DNA of 64,000 bases from Hygrophila difformis (Eukaryota > Streptophyta > Magnoliopsida > Lamiales > Acanthaceae): contig JAOANR010000006.1 in assembly GCA_030278955.1 (NCBI GenBank), positions 24,621,763-24,685,762 on the forward strand, given 5' to 3'. This document shows, piece after piece, positions 63,835-64,000 of the stretch (within the stretch, counting starts at the first letter, position 1; each line of letters starts with the position of its first letter). Position numbers and translations under genes: made by a program. The notes below the pieces were generated by a model. It did not search any database. It saw nothing but the letters and a program-made list of their open reading frames with translations, and was not told where the DNA came from.

Positions 63835-64000
63835 AAACTTATTTTCACTCTAAAGAAACATATATTGAGGAATTAAAGTATAGTATATTTCTACTAAATA
63901 TGCACATAAAATATCCAGCTCATATAATATAATTCTCTGTGGGATAGGGCTAGGGTTGTAAAAGAATCAAATATTTTTTGTTCGATTCGTGATTCGATTC

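Noticed and set aside
63940..64000. Start of another TAGGGTTGT-ended, CGATTCG-rich element at the window edge
   Set aside because: Only about 50 bp are visible and no second end can be tested.

Overview
This is a stretch of nuclear plant genome, almost certainly eudicot. It is AT-rich, its genes contain introns, and it is packed with plant transposon families. Only two host genes are visible: an eRF1-type glutamine methyltransferase (HemK2/MTQ2 family, coding part 38728-39498 +) and a UNICORN-like AGC VIII protein kinase (59754-60929 -). Nearly everything else is mobile or viral DNA. I cannot name the species from sequence alone.

Region 1-22.7 kb is a block of Ty3/gypsy retrotransposons of the Tekay/Del chromovirus type. 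A decayed element on the minus strand runs off the left edge (1-9901) and has 2.66-kb LTRs. It abuts an oppositely oriented LTR fragment (9902-11285). A complete, young 11.2-kb element (11523-22684 -) follows, with nearly identical 2.6-kb LTRs and a perfect 5-bp target duplication. Its single gag-pol frame is interrupted by two stops and one frameshift.

Region 22.7-36.2 kb holds decayed fragments (copia protease, CACTA end, Stowaway half, SINE) and then the most unusual item: an endogenous pararetrovirus (Caulimoviridae-like, about 25.9-34.3 kb, + strand). It has a methionine-tRNA primer-binding site, four small linked ORFs, a capsid-like ORF with zinc knuckle, a 30K movement protein, two tandem retropepsin domains, reverse transcriptase/RNase H, and a distal coiled-coil ORF. 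Most ORFs meet through overlapping stop/start codons. Several are broken, and the RNase H domain is split by a hAT-type MITE. Two inverted copies of one Harbinger-like MITE family flank the viral block.

Region 36.2-51 kb contains the methyltransferase gene with a long 5'-UTR intron, then intergenic DNA with several well-delimited small elements. These are a Tourist MITE, a tRNA-derived SINE with a 15-bp duplication, a hAT element carrying a piece of mitochondrial small-subunit rRNA, a 1-kb hairpin MULE-type element, two Stowaway MITEs, and a 21-bp-period AACATTCTGTT array. Region 51.2-59.3 kb is a complete 8.2-kb CACTA (En/Spm) transposon with TNPD-like and TNPA-like genes. It sits about 400 bp beyond the stop codon of the kinase gene. 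The rest to 64 kb is the kinase promoter and AT-rich repeats, possibly with a solo LTR near the end.

All calls come from reading the sequence; homology statements rest on motif recognition, not on searches.
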